Positions 56,627 through 64,000 of a DNA stretch of 64,000 bases are shown here, piece after piece (within the stretch, counting starts at the first letter, position 1; the number at the start of each line of letters is the position of its first letter). The notes under the pieces are model-generated. The model saw only the letters and a list, made by a program, of their open reading frames with translations, ran no database searches and was not told the DNA's origin. Source of the stretch: Acidipropionibacterium acidipropionici (GTDB taxonomy: Bacteria; Actinomycetota; Actinomycetes; Propionibacteriales; Propionibacteriaceae). The position numbers were made by a program, and so were the translations under genes. The stretch is from assembly GCF_001441165.1 (NCBI RefSeq), contig NZ_CP013126.1, positions 3,253,551 through 3,317,550 of the forward strand, read 5' to 3'.

Positions 56627-57574
56627 ATGGTGGGTTTTCGTTCTTCCCGGCTGGCGCCCGCGGCGCTCATGGTCATGGCACTCCTGTGGGGTTCGACCCT
56701 GGTCGTCATGAAGGACGCCTACGCCCACCTGTCCCCCACCGACCTGCTGGCGAACCGGTTCCTGGTCGGTGCTCTGGCTCTGGGCCTCCTCATGCCGCGC
56801 GCCTGGCGCGCCAATGCGCGGACGATCGGCAAGGGCCTGCTGCTGGGGCTGCTCTTCGGGGCCGGTCAGGTGCTCCAGGCCGTGGGGCTCAGCTCCACCC
56901 CGGCCTCCGTCAACGGGTTCATCGGCGGCCTGTATGTCGTGGTGACGCCGCTGCTCGGCGCGATCTTCTTCGGCAAGAGGGTGCCCCGCCAGATCTGGAT
57001 CGCGGTTGCCCTGGCCACCGTCGGTCTGGGTTCGCTGGCTCTGGACCCGGCCGACCTGGGGGCCGGAATCGGCGTCGGCGAACTGCTGACGTTCGCGGCA
57101 TCGGTCTGCTTCGCGGCCCAGATCGTGGCTCTGGGGCGTTTCGCCACCGCCAGGAACGTCGCCTCGCTGGCCCTGTACCAGACGATCGGGGCCGCCCTGG
57201 TGTGCGCGATCTGCGCCGCTCCGGGGGGAATCCGGATCGCCTCGTCGGGATCCGAGTGGTTCGCGGTGCTCTATCTCGGGGTCGTGTGCAGCGCGGCCAT
57301 CGCCGTCCTGCAGAGCTGGGCCCAGGCCCGGGTGGAGGCCACCCGGGCGTCGGTGATCATGTGCACCGAGCCGCTGTGGGGCGCGGTCTTCGCCATAGGC
57401 CTGGCAGGCGATCCGGTGACTCTCCGGATCATCCTGGGGGGAGTCTCGATCCTCGCGGCGATGGTCATGGTGGTCCGCCCGCCGAGGCGTCGGCGCGGGC
57501 TCACGCAGGACGAGGCCGGGCCGCGTCAGATCGAGCAGGCCGGCATCGGGGATCTGGTCGGCGACTCGAAGTAG
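56627..57574 (+). CDS. EamA/DMT-family transporter
   Basis: 315 residues from ATG 56627 (or 318 from 56618, which abuts the -10 box). Ten membrane segments in two EamA repeats (about 8-130 and 145-285), with ALLWGSTLVVMKDA in the first and CTEPLWGAVFAIGL in the second. Probably a metabolite exporter; substrate unknown. It ends 1 nt from the convergent hydrolase gene. The upstream DNA is A+T-richer than the rest of the window. Confidence 0.88.
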   Translation: MVGFRSSRLAPAALMVMALLWGSTLVVMKDAYAHLSPTDLLANRFLVGALALGLLMPRAWRANARTIGKGLLLGLLFGAGQVLQAVGLSSTPASVNGFIGGLYVVVTPLLGAIFFGKRVPRQIWIAVALATVGLGSLALDPADLGAGIGVGELLTFAASVCFAAQIVALGRFATARNVASLALYQTIGAALVCAICAAPGGIRIASSGSEWFAVLYLGVVCSAAIAVLQSWAQARVEATRASVIMCTEPLWGAVFAIGLAGDPVTLRIILGGVSILAAMVMVVRPPRRRRGLTQDEAGPRQIEQAGIGDLVGDSK

Positions 57575-57575
57575 G

Positions 57576-58223
57576 TCAGCGCCCGGGCGCCTCCCACGGC
57601 CTGCCGTCGCGCAGGTCGTGGAAGGTGGTGTCAGTCATCTCGTCGTGCCGGTCGAATGCCGTCCGCCAGCCGCGCTCGTTGAGCAGGCCGTCGTGGATGA
57701 GGAATCCGTCCCTGGCTCCCACCGCGCGGGCGAAGTCGACCGTCTCCTTCATGGCGGCCCAGGGCCCGTAGGCCGGGCAGGCGAGCACGTCGACGCCGTG
57801 CGGGGTCTCGTCCAGCTCGTCTCCCGGGTGGAAAAGGATGGTGCCCAGCCCCTCCCCGACGAGATAGCCGACATTGCCGATCCGGGGGATGTCGCGGTGG
57901 ATGACGGCGTGCTGTCCGCCGACGGCCTCGATCCGGGCCCCTCCCACCTCGATGATGTCGCCGGGCATGATCGGGTCGGCGTCCAGCTGCGGCACTGCGG
58001 CCGCGGCCCCCTTCTCGGCGCGGCAGATCGCCCCGGAGTTGGCGTTGACGAGTTCCTCGATGTGCTCGGGGTCGACGTGGTCGGGATGGGCGTGGGTGAC
58101 CAGGATGGCGGTGAGGCCGGTCAGGCCGTGCCACGCGTCCGAGAAGTTGCCCGGGTCGATGAGGATCCGGGCGTCGGCAGCCTCGACCAGTACGCAGGAG
58201 TGTCCGAGATGCGTGATCCTCAT
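57576..58223 (-). CDS. Metallo-beta-lactamase-fold hydrolase (UlaG-like)
   Basis: 215 residues. Metal motif THAHPDHVD (43-51), later GNVGYLVG, HPGDELDE and PAYGPWAAMKE; N-terminus MRITHLGHSCVLVEA. This arrangement (THLGHSC... HAHPDH) fits the UlaG/MBL lactonase-like group. Substrate unknown. Confidence 0.85.
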   Translation of the reverse strand: MRITHLGHSCVLVEAADARILIDPGNFSDAWHGLTGLTAILVTHAHPDHVDPEHIEELVNANSGAICRAEKGAAAAVPQLDADPIMPGDIIEVGGARIEAVGGQHAVIHRDIPRIGNVGYLVGEGLGTILFHPGDELDETPHGVDVLACPAYGPWAAMKETVDFARAVGARDGFLIHDGLLNERGWRTAFDRHDEMTDTTFHDLRDGRPWEAPGR

Positions 58224-58296
58224 GGCTCCAGTCTGGCCGAACCCGTCTGCGTCGACAACCGAATCGCCGCGATCCGGCGTCGCAGGGGCGCCCGAC

Positions 58297-59691
58297 TCAC
58301 ATGTCCATGCCGCGGAAGGGCTCCAGAGGGCTGACGGCGTGCCGCTTGAGCCTGCCGTCGGAGAGCCGCTCGGCGATCATGAAGGCCAGTTCGAGGGACT
58401 GGTTGCGGTTGAGCCGGGGGTCGCAGGCGGTCTCGTAGCGGTTGGCCAGGTCGGCCTCGTCGAGGGCGTCCACCCCTCCCAGGCATTCGGTGACGTCGTC
58501 CCCGGTGAGCTCGACGTGCACCCCGCCGGGCCAGGTGCCCATCTCCTCGTGGACGTCGAAGAAGGCGTTGACCTCGGCGCACACGTCGACGAAGGACCTC
58601 GTCTTGAATCCGTTGGCGGACTCGAAGGTGTTGCCGTGCATCGGGTCGCAGGTCCACACGACCTTCCGGCCGGTGGACTCGACGGCGTCGATGATCGGGG
58701 GGAGCTTCTCCCGGACGTTGCCGGCGCCCATCCGGGTGATGAAGGTGATCCGGCCGGGGATCCGGTCCGGATCGAGGAGCTCTGCGGTGAGGACCGCGTC
58801 CTCACCGGAGGTCGAGGGCCCCAGCTTGATCCCCAGCGGATTGTTCACGCGGCGCATGAAGGCCACATGGGCGCCGTCGGGCTGACGGGTCCGCTCCCCG
58901 ATCCACAGCAGGTGGCCGGAGGTGTCGTAGGGCAGCTGGGAGCGCGAGTCGATCCGCGTCATGGCGTGCTCGTAGTCGAGGAGGAGGGCCTCGTGGCTGG
59001 CGTAGAAGTCGACGGTGCTGAGCTGCTCGTCGTCGACGCCGCAGGCGATCATGAAGGCCAGGGCGCTCTCGATCTCGTGGGCGAGGGCCTCGTAGCGGGC
59101 CTCCACGTTGGAGTTGCGCACGAAGTCGGCGTTCCAGGCGTTGATGCCGCGCAGGTCGGCGAAGCCGCCCTTGACGAAGGCACGGACGAGGTTGAGGGTG
59201 GCCGCTGAGCTGTTGTAGATCTGCAGCAGGCGCCGGGGGTCGTGGGTGCGGGACTCGGGGGTGAACTCGAAGCCGTTGACGGCGTCCCCGCGGTAGCTGG
59301 GCAGTGTGACGCCGTTGCGGGTCTCGGTGTCCTTCGAGCGGGGTTTGGCGTACTGCCCGGCGATCCTTCCCACCTTCACCACCGGCACCTGGGCGGCGTA
59401 GGTCATCACGACCGCCATGGACAGCAGGACCCGCAGCTTGCCCTTGATGTTGTCGGCGTTGACGCCGGCGAAGGTCTCGGCGCAGTCCCCGCCCTGGAGC
59501 AGGAAGCCCCGCCCGTCGGCCACCGCGGCGAGCTTGTCGCGAAGGTCGTCGCACTCCCCCGCGAAGACCAGCGGGGGCAGGCCGCGCAGCCGGGAGACGA
59601 CGTCGGCCACCGCGGCCGGTTCCGGATAGCTCGGCTGCTGCATCTGTGGCATGGCGTGCAGTTCAGCGAGATTCGGAACACCATTCAGCAT
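58297..59691 (-). CDS. aroG: 3-deoxy-7-phosphoheptulonate synthase, class II
   Basis: 464 residues, the plant/actinobacterial type II DAHP synthase. Conserved LLQGGDCAE, KVGRIAGQYAKPRS, YRGDAVNGFEF, WIGERTRQPDGAHV and DPMHGNTF. It condenses PEP and erythrose 4-phosphate at the entry of the aromatic amino acid pathway. TAGACT lies 7 nt upstream. The neighbour order kinase, aroG, acyltransferases matches M. tuberculosis, while macRS-like and glucokinase neighbours recall Streptomyces. Confidence 0.97.
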   Translation of the reverse strand: MLNGVPNLAELHAMPQMQQPSYPEPAAVADVVSRLRGLPPLVFAGECDDLRDKLAAVADGRGFLLQGGDCAETFAGVNADNIKGKLRVLLSMAVVMTYAAQVPVVKVGRIAGQYAKPRSKDTETRNGVTLPSYRGDAVNGFEFTPESRTHDPRRLLQIYNSSAATLNLVRAFVKGGFADLRGINAWNADFVRNSNVEARYEALAHEIESALAFMIACGVDDEQLSTVDFYASHEALLLDYEHAMTRIDSRSQLPYDTSGHLLWIGERTRQPDGAHVAFMRRVNNPLGIKLGPSTSGEDAVLTAELLDPDRIPGRITFITRMGAGNVREKLPPIIDAVESTGRKVVWTCDPMHGNTFESANGFKTRSFVDVCAEVNAFFDVHEEMGTWPGGVHVELTGDDVTECLGGVDALDEADLANRYETACDPRLNRNQSLELAFMIAERLSDGRLKRHAVSPLEPFRGMDM

Positions 59692-59698
59692 GGTGGCG

Positions 59699-59704
59699 AG
59701 TCTA
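59699..59704 (-). promoter_or_regulatory. -10 box of leaderless aroG
   Basis: TAGACT on the minus strand, exactly 7 nt before the aroG ATG. Confidence 0.5.
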
Positions 59705-59770
59705 ATGTGAGTTCACGGTCGGCCCGCATCCTGATCATCTGCCGTCAGGTGAACCCGTCGGCCCGGCCGA

Positions 59771-59796
59771 CGAAGCGACGTGGAGGGGTCCTCCCC
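59771..59796 (-). repeat. Dispersed 3'-end element, partial copy
   Basis: CGAAGCGACGTGGAGGGGTC plus CTCCCC shares 20 contiguous bases with the full copy at 59824-59861, 66 bp away. Confidence 0.8.
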
Positions 59797-59823
59797 GGAT
59801 GCGACCGCTGACCCGACCCGCGC

Positions 59824-59861
59824 GGGGAGGCAGGAGCGAAGCGACGTGGAGGGGTCGTCCC
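59824..59861 (-). repeat. Dispersed 3'-end element, copy 2
   Basis: Read on the minus strand it begins about 10 nt after the macR-like stop and matches copy 1 (49176-49213) at 37 of 38 bases in the same orientation relative to the upstream gene. Together with the adjacent bases it forms GGAGGGG-ACGA-CCCCTCC, a perfect 7-bp stem. Confidence 0.85.
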
Positions 59862-59871
59862 CTCCTCTCGA

Positions 59872-60546
59872 CTAATCCGGCCCAATGCCGTTCTCCAGAG
59901 CGTAGAGGGTGAGCTCGACCCGGTTGTGGAGCTGGAGTTTGCGCAACACGTTCTGGACGTGGTTCTGGACGGTGCGGTGGGAGACGACGAGCTCCTCGGC
60001 GATCTCGCGGTAGGCCATGCCCTTGGCGACCCGGCGCAGCACCTCGACCTCCCGGTCGGTGAGTCGGGGCCGGCTGTCGTCCTCGCCTCCGGGTTGGATG
60101 GCCATCCGGCGGAACTCTCCGAGTACCAGCCCTGCCAGGCCGGGGGTGAACACCGCGTCGCCCTGGGCCGTGCGGCGCACCCCGTCGAGGAGTTCCGCCC
60201 GGGTAGCGGATTTCACCATGTATCCGCAGGCGCCCGCCTTGGCTGCGCGCAGCACGTCCTCTCGCTCCCCGGAGGCCGAGATCACCAGAACATGCATCCT
60301 GGGGAACTCGGTGGTGAGCAGCTGAGTGCAGGTGGCCCCGTCCGGCTCGGGGATCTTGAGGTCGATGACGAGGACGTCGGGCTGCGCCGCCCTGGCCCTG
60401 CGCAGGCATTCGGAGCCGTCGTGAGCGACGGCGACGATGTCGAATCCGTCGGCGGTCAGGTCCTGGCCGAGCGCGTCGATCCACATCGGGTGATCGTCCA
60501 CGAGCATCACCCGGGTCCCGGGTCCGCCCGCTGCTGAGGTCGTCAT
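59872..60546 (-). CDS. macR: NarL/LuxR-type response regulator (MacR-like)
   Basis: 224 residues (GGGGAGG ribosome site). Receiver domain (about 11-130) with D17/D18, phospho-acceptor D62 (VIDLKIPEPDG) and K112; LuxR HTH domain (about 160-220) with LTDREVEVLRRVAKGMAYREIAEELVVS. Partner kinase encoded 163 bp upstream. Identity as MacR rests on its place next to macS-like, aroG and glucokinase genes, as in Streptomyces coelicolor (from memory). Confidence 0.88.
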   Translation of the reverse strand: MTTSAAGGPGTRVMLVDDHPMWIDALGQDLTADGFDIVAVAHDGSECLRRARAAQPDVLVIDLKIPEPDGATCTQLLTTEFPRMHVLVISASGEREDVLRAAKAGACGYMVKSATRAELLDGVRRTAQGDAVFTPGLAGLVLGEFRRMAIQPGGEDDSRPRLTDREVEVLRRVAKGMAYREIAEELVVSHRTVQNHVQNVLRKLQLHNRVELTLYALENGIGPD

Positions 60547-60709
60547 GGCTTCACCTCCCCCCTCACCTTCTCACCACCGGCACGGGCTGGCCAGTGAACA
60601 GCCGCAGACGGCCATCGCTCGAGGGGGTCAGCGAGCGCCCGCACACGGTCACCGACCGGACCCGCTGCGCCCGGCCAGCGACACCGACCCGAACCGGGCA
60701 CAGCCACCG

Positions 60710-61936
60710 CTACGAGGGGTTCAAGGGGGGTCGTCCCCCCTTCTCGTCAAGCGGCACGCGGAACTCCCACTCGACCCCGTGTCCGGGCGCCGAGGTCATC
60801 TCGCTGGTGCCCCCGACGTCGTGGATGCGTCCGATGATGGAGCGGCTGATCCCCATCCGTCCCTCGCGGGAGGCCTGGTCGGCCTGTTCGGGAGACATCC
60901 CGACGCCGTTGTCGCGCACCGAGATGACGATGGTGCGCTCCTCCTGCTCGATGAGTATCCAGCAGTGGGCGCCCGGGCCGGCGTGCTGGGCGACGTTGGA
61001 CAGGACCTGCTGGAGGGCGGCGTCGATCTCGTGGACGGTCTCGGCGGGCAGCAGGAGCTCTCCGGCCATGGCCGAGACGGTCACCGATTCGCTCCCGTGG
61101 TCCTCGATGGTGGCCACGAGGTCGACTGTTCCGGAGTCCGGATCGGCCTCGAGTGCGGACTCGCCGGCCGCGGACTGAAGCAGCCTGCGCAGCTGTGCGC
61201 CCTGCTCACGGGCGAGCCCGGCGAGCACCACCCCGCGCTCCCCGAGTTCGGGCCCCTCTCTTTCGACCATGGAGAGCACCTGCAGGGCTCCGTCGTGGAC
61301 GATCCTGCCCAGTCTCTCGCGCTCGGCCATCCGTGCGGTGATCGCGTGGCTGCGCTGGTTCTCAGCCAGCAGGCTTCGCATCTGGTCCATGAGCCGGCCC
61401 GCCCCCCAGCATGAGGCGAGCAGCAGCAGGTCGGCGCTCCAGGCCCACAGGTGGCCGTGCCCCACGCCGAATGCTCCGGGCAGGATCATGAGCAGGGCCG
61501 CCAGGGCGCCGGCGACTCCGCCGTATGACAGTGCGACGGCCAGTGGGGCGCACACCACCCAGTAGTAGCCCACCCCTTCGAATCCGGCGGTGGGGACACC
61601 GGGGCCCAGCACCACGCGGCTGGTGACGGTGACGAGGACCGAGACGGCGAGGTCGACGGCGACGACGGGGCGCCAGCGCAGTCCCCGCAGACGCGACTGC
61701 ACGGTGACGATCGCTGTCCAGACCAGCATCACTGCGAGCAGTGCCAGCATCCAGCCGGGGTGTGCGACCGTGTCCCAGCGCACCACGGTCATGAGCACGG
61801 CGTGGGCCAGGAAGACCCATCTCAGCACCGTCACGATGTGCTGCACCCGGGCGGTGCTCAGGGGGGTGAAGTGCGGGGCACCGCCATGGCCGTCGTGCTC
61901 CGGGCGGCCGTCGGTCTGCTCAGTGCTGGTCCCCAT
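60710..61936 (-). CDS. macS: Membrane sensor histidine kinase (MacS-like)
   Basis: 408 residues from ATG 61936, which overlaps the upstream acyltransferase end by 17 bp. About five membrane segments (37-175), dimerisation/phosphotransfer with H214 in RLGRIVHDGALQVL, and an HATPase domain with NVAQHAG and DNGVGMSPEQ. The last 11 codons (EKGGRPPLNPS) come from the hairpin element at 60723-60742. It should phosphorylate the response regulator encoded downstream. Confidence 0.88.
   Translation of the reverse strand: MGTSTEQTDGRPEHDGHGGAPHFTPLSTARVQHIVTVLRWVFLAHAVLMTVVRWDTVAHPGWMLALLAVMLVWTAIVTVQSRLRGLRWRPVVAVDLAVSVLVTVTSRVVLGPGVPTAGFEGVGYYWVVCAPLAVALSYGGVAGALAALLMILPGAFGVGHGHLWAWSADLLLLASCWGAGRLMDQMRSLLAENQRSHAITARMAERERLGRIVHDGALQVLSMVEREGPELGERGVVLAGLAREQGAQLRRLLQSAAGESALEADPDSGTVDLVATIEDHGSESVTVSAMAGELLLPAETVHEIDAALQQVLSNVAQHAGPGAHCWILIEQEERTIVISVRDNGVGMSPEQADQASREGRMGISRSIIGRIHDVGGTSEMTSAPGHGVEWEFRVPLDEKGGRPPLNPS
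60723..60742 (-). repeat. Dispersed G6/C6 hairpin inside the kinase 3' end
   Basis: AAGGGGGG-ACGA-CCCCCCTT (minus strand), 8-bp perfect stem; loop ACGA as in copy 2 of the other element, flanks as in the hairpin at 1715-1733. Coding: supplies the last residues of the kinase. Confidence 0.8.
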
Positions 61937-62774
61937 CGGTGTCACCCTCGTCGGTCTCCCGGTCGTCGGTGGCAGCACTGTCGGGCGTCCTCGGAGTCGC
62001 GCCGCCATCGGTCTCCCCGTCGTCGGGGACGCCGGGGCGGATTCCCGCGGCCCGGAGGCGATCGGCCAGGGCGGCCTCTCGCGCCTGGCTGCGGGCCGCC
62101 TCCCTGGCGGAGATCGCCGCCTGGGCGAGGTCGGCCGCCTCCTCGGCGGCCTCAGCCTTGGCCTCCTGCCGCTGCAGGGCCGCCTTCTGCCGGGCCGCGG
62201 CCCGGCCGGCGCGGTCGGCACGGACCCGCTCCCGCCTGGCCTGCACCTCCTCCTGACGTGCGGCTGCCGCGGGCAGGTCGTGGTAGGGCAGGTCGGCGAG
62301 TCCGCTGAGGGCCTCCATCACCTCGTCGGTGACGGCCCTGAGCACTGCCCGGCTGTGCGGGATGGAGGCGTGACGGCTGAAGTCCAGCGGGGCGCCGAGC
62401 TGCAGGGCGCTCCGGTCCTCGGCCAGCAGAGCCGGCACGACCGGGGCACCGGCCTCCAGCGCCAGGTGCGCGACCTCGACGTCGCCCTTGTAGATCGCTC
62501 GGCCCGGCGCCGTGCTGCCTTCCGGGAAGACGACGATGACGCGGCCGGCGCGCAGCGCCGCGAGGGCCCGGGATCGCGCGGAGGTGCCCCACGGCACCGC
62601 CCTGGTCGGCGTCACCAGTCCCAGCCAGGGGCTGCGGACGGCGTGCAGTGCGGCGCGCACGACGACGGCGTCGTCATACCGGGTGTGGTGAACGGCGACC
62701 ACGACCGGGCCGTCGGGAAGCGGTTCGCCGGTGAGGTCGACCTGTCCGCCTGTCCAACGAGGCAGCCGGCTCAT
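61920..62774 (-). CDS. PlsC-like acyltransferase with charged C-terminal tail
   Basis: 284 residues. Acyltransferase motif I is HHTRYD (H29-x4-D34) instead of the usual NHxSxxD; motif III VFPEGSTAPG (81-90). The enzyme domain ends near 165 and is followed by about 115 residues of Ala/Glu/Arg-rich probable coiled coil and an acidic Asp/Thr-rich end. By family it transfers an acyl chain to lysophosphatidate or a related acceptor. Overlaps the next acyltransferase gene by 4 bp. Confidence 0.85.
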   Translation of the reverse strand: MSRLPRWTGGQVDLTGEPLPDGPVVVAVHHTRYDDAVVVRAALHAVRSPWLGLVTPTRAVPWGTSARSRALAALRAGRVIVVFPEGSTAPGRAIYKGDVEVAHLALEAGAPVVPALLAEDRSALQLGAPLDFSRHASIPHSRAVLRAVTDEVMEALSGLADLPYHDLPAAAARQEEVQARRERVRADRAGRAAARQKAALQRQEAKAEAAEEAADLAQAAISAREAARSQAREAALADRLRAAGIRPGVPDDGETDGGATPRTPDSAATDDRETDEGDTDGDQH

Positions 62775-63541
62775 CGCTGTTCACCGGCTCTGTCCGTCTC
62801 GCGCGGAGCCGGGGCGGGCGTGCCTCCGGGGCGGGGGCGTCGCCATCGGGAGAGGTCCTTGCCCTTGAGGTTGCCGTACTTGACGCGGAATCCGTAGACG
62901 TCGACGTACTGCTGGCCGCCGAGTCGCTGGATGGCGTCCATCACCTCATTGGTGACCCATCTCAGGACGGCGACCTCGTCCTGGCGGCCGGCCAGTTCCG
63001 AGAAGTGGAGGGGTTCTCCGATGATGACGCCGGGATGCCTGACGGTCGGGATGCCGAACCTGCCCTTGACCGGCTCGGTACCGATCAGCGCCACCGGGAC
63101 GACGGGGACGTCGGCGTGCAGGGCCATGCGCGCGACCCCGGTCTTTCCCTTGTAGAGCTCGCCGTCGGCCGATCGGGTGCCTTCGGGGAAGATGCCGATC
63201 AGGCCCCCCTCGCCCAGCCGGGTCAGGACCGGGGCCATCCCCTCGACGCTCCGCTTGCCGCCGGAGCGGTCGAGCGGCACCTGGTCGACGGCTTTGAGGA
63301 ACCAAGCGACGATCTTGGACCACAGGCCGTGGTCTCCCTGGAAGAGTTCCTTCTTGGCGGGATAGGTCATCTGGCGGTCGAGCATCGCGGCGACGATGAT
63401 GGGATCCAGGACCGAGATGTGATTGCAGGCGACCACTGCGCCGCCCTCCCTCGGAAGATTCTCCTCACCGACGACCCATGGCCGCCACAGGGCCCTGACG
63501 CCGGGTCCGAACAGCCCGACCTTGAACACCTGGTACCACAT
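62771..63541 (-). CDS. 1-acyl-sn-glycerol-3-phosphate acyltransferase (PlsC)
   Basis: 256 residues from ATG 63541 (GGAAGGGGG upstream). Motif I NHISVLDP (H41, D46), motif III FPEGTRS (118-124), motif IV VPVVPVALIGTEPV. Membrane-associated; makes phosphatidic acid. The longer frame from 63622 is not supported. Two adjacent, unequal PlsC genes suggest division of labour in phospholipid or phosphatidylinositol-mannoside synthesis (inference). Confidence 0.93.
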   Translation of the reverse strand: MWYQVFKVGLFGPGVRALWRPWVVGEENLPREGGAVVACNHISVLDPIIVAAMLDRQMTYPAKKELFQGDHGLWSKIVAWFLKAVDQVPLDRSGGKRSVEGMAPVLTRLGEGGLIGIFPEGTRSADGELYKGKTGVARMALHADVPVVPVALIGTEPVKGRFGIPTVRHPGVIIGEPLHFSELAGRQDEVAVLRWVTNEVMDAIQRLGGQQYVDVYGFRVKYGNLKGKDLSRWRRPRPGGTPAPAPRETDRAGEQR

Positions 63542-63625
63542 GGGGCCCCCTTCCGGACCGCTGACATCCGCGCGGACCACTGTATCGGGCCTCGCCGGAA
63601 CGGGCCGGGCGGACGGGGCCACGAG

Positions 63626-64000
63626 TCACGGGCGAGGCTCTGAACCCTGCTCGACCGGAGCGCCGAAACCGCTCGTGAAGGTATGGAGGATCGGTCGCCT
63701 GCGGACGGTCCGCCTGGGATGACGCCGGCGCGGCCAGAATCCGCGGGCCGGGCCAGGGGGCTCGGCGATGGAGTGACGCGCCAGGTCGGCGGCGCCGATG
63801 AGCCCTGCGTCGGGGCCGAATCGGGCGTGCTCGATCTCGGCGAGGGGACGGAATCCCCGCCCGGTGAGGTTTCTGGCGAAGGCCGTCCGGGCCGGCCCGA
63901 GGAGGAGCTCCCCGGCCGCGCTGACACCTCCGCCGATGACGAAGAGGTCGGGGTCCAGTGCTGCGCCGAGCCCGGCCATGCCCTTGCCGAGCCAGGTGCC
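63626..64000 (-). CDS. ROK-family glucokinase, C-terminal part (cut by window edge)
   Basis: The frame is open at base 64000, so the N-terminus is outside. Visible are the ROK C-terminal motif DPDLFVIGGGVSAAGELLL and DAGLIGAADLAR. About 47 further residues follow, Arg/Pro-rich (GFWPRRRHPRRTVRRRP), which the family lacks. Phosphorylates glucose by family role; in Streptomyces the glucokinase gene lies near macRS, which fits. Confidence 0.85.
   Translation of the reverse strand, partial: GTWLGKGMAGLGAALDPDLFVIGGGVSAAGELLLGPARTAFARNLTGRGFRPLAEIEHARFGPDAGLIGAADLARHSIAEPPGPARGFWPRRRHPRRTVRRRPILHTFTSGFGAPVEQGSEPRP

Overview
The window is chromosomal DNA from a high-G+C actinobacterium (G+C is visibly near 70 percent; I did not compute it). 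It shows a complete division and cell-wall (dcw) cluster in the order mraZ-rsmH-ftsL-ftsI-murE-murF-mraY-murD-ftsW-murG-murC-ftsQ-ftsZ, followed by pgeF, sepF, yggT and wag31. It also carries an ANTAR response regulator, DUF3040, a PknL-type kinase, class II DAHP synthase and a MacRS-like two-component pair. From memory, the dcw block and the idsA2/pknL/aroG block follow Mycobacterium tuberculosis Rv2145c-Rv2182c. The set-up is compatible with a propionibacterium-like member of the order Propionibacteriales; that placement is an inference. No phage, IS element, CRISPR array or rRNA was seen.

Layout. 1-8.1 kb: 5' part of polA, an isolated cobF-like methyltransferase, a hotdog thioesterase, an orphan ANTAR regulator, tRNA-Leu(CAA), pyk, and a tightly coupled dksA-like/lspA/rluD-like run. 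8.1-26.7 kb: wag31 back to mraZ, all on the minus strand. Most junctions in this run are 1-14 bp overlaps, and a four-copy MraZ-box array lies at its promoter. 27.0-31.5 kb: moxR/DUF58/transglutaminase operon. 31.6-43.6 kb: DUF3040, glycine cleavage gcvT-gcvH-gcvP, a NodIJ-like ABC exporter, a gluconate module (gntR, gntK, gntP, short 6-phosphogluconate dehydrogenase) and hsp20 behind HspR-type operators. 43.7-49.2 kb: a NitT/TauT-type ABC importer with an alpha/beta hydrolase, preceded by a cysteine-rich leader peptide, plus an unassigned oxidoreductase-like protein. 49.4-64 kb: HelD-like helicase, metF, idsA-type prenyltransferase, thiE, a lipoprotein, a PknL-like kinase, an EamA transporter, an MBL hydrolase, aroG, macR/macS-like genes, two PlsC acyltransferases and the 3' end of a ROK glucokinase.

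How the parts work together. The dcw run makes UDP-MurNAc-pentapeptide and lipid II and builds the divisome. SepF, YggT and Wag31 link FtsZ to membrane and polar growth, and MraZ probably autoregulates the cluster through its boxes. The gluconate genes form a complete uptake-phosphorylation-decarboxylation route to ribulose 5-phosphate. The gcv genes split glycine into CO2, NH3 and a one-carbon unit that metF can pass to methionine synthesis.

Most notable signals outside ordinary genes: (i) a 24-codon leader ORF with three Cys codons, followed by a terminator-like hairpin, ahead of the ABC importer, which suggests cysteine-responsive attenuation; (ii) a family of short dispersed 3'-end hairpins, two copies of which match at 37 of 38 bases; (iii) two HAIR-like operators flanking the hsp20 promoter; (iv) a symmetric operator overlapping both divergent gnt promoters; (v) a repeated TANNNT box 6-7 nt upstream of start codons, indicating many leaderless mRNAs.
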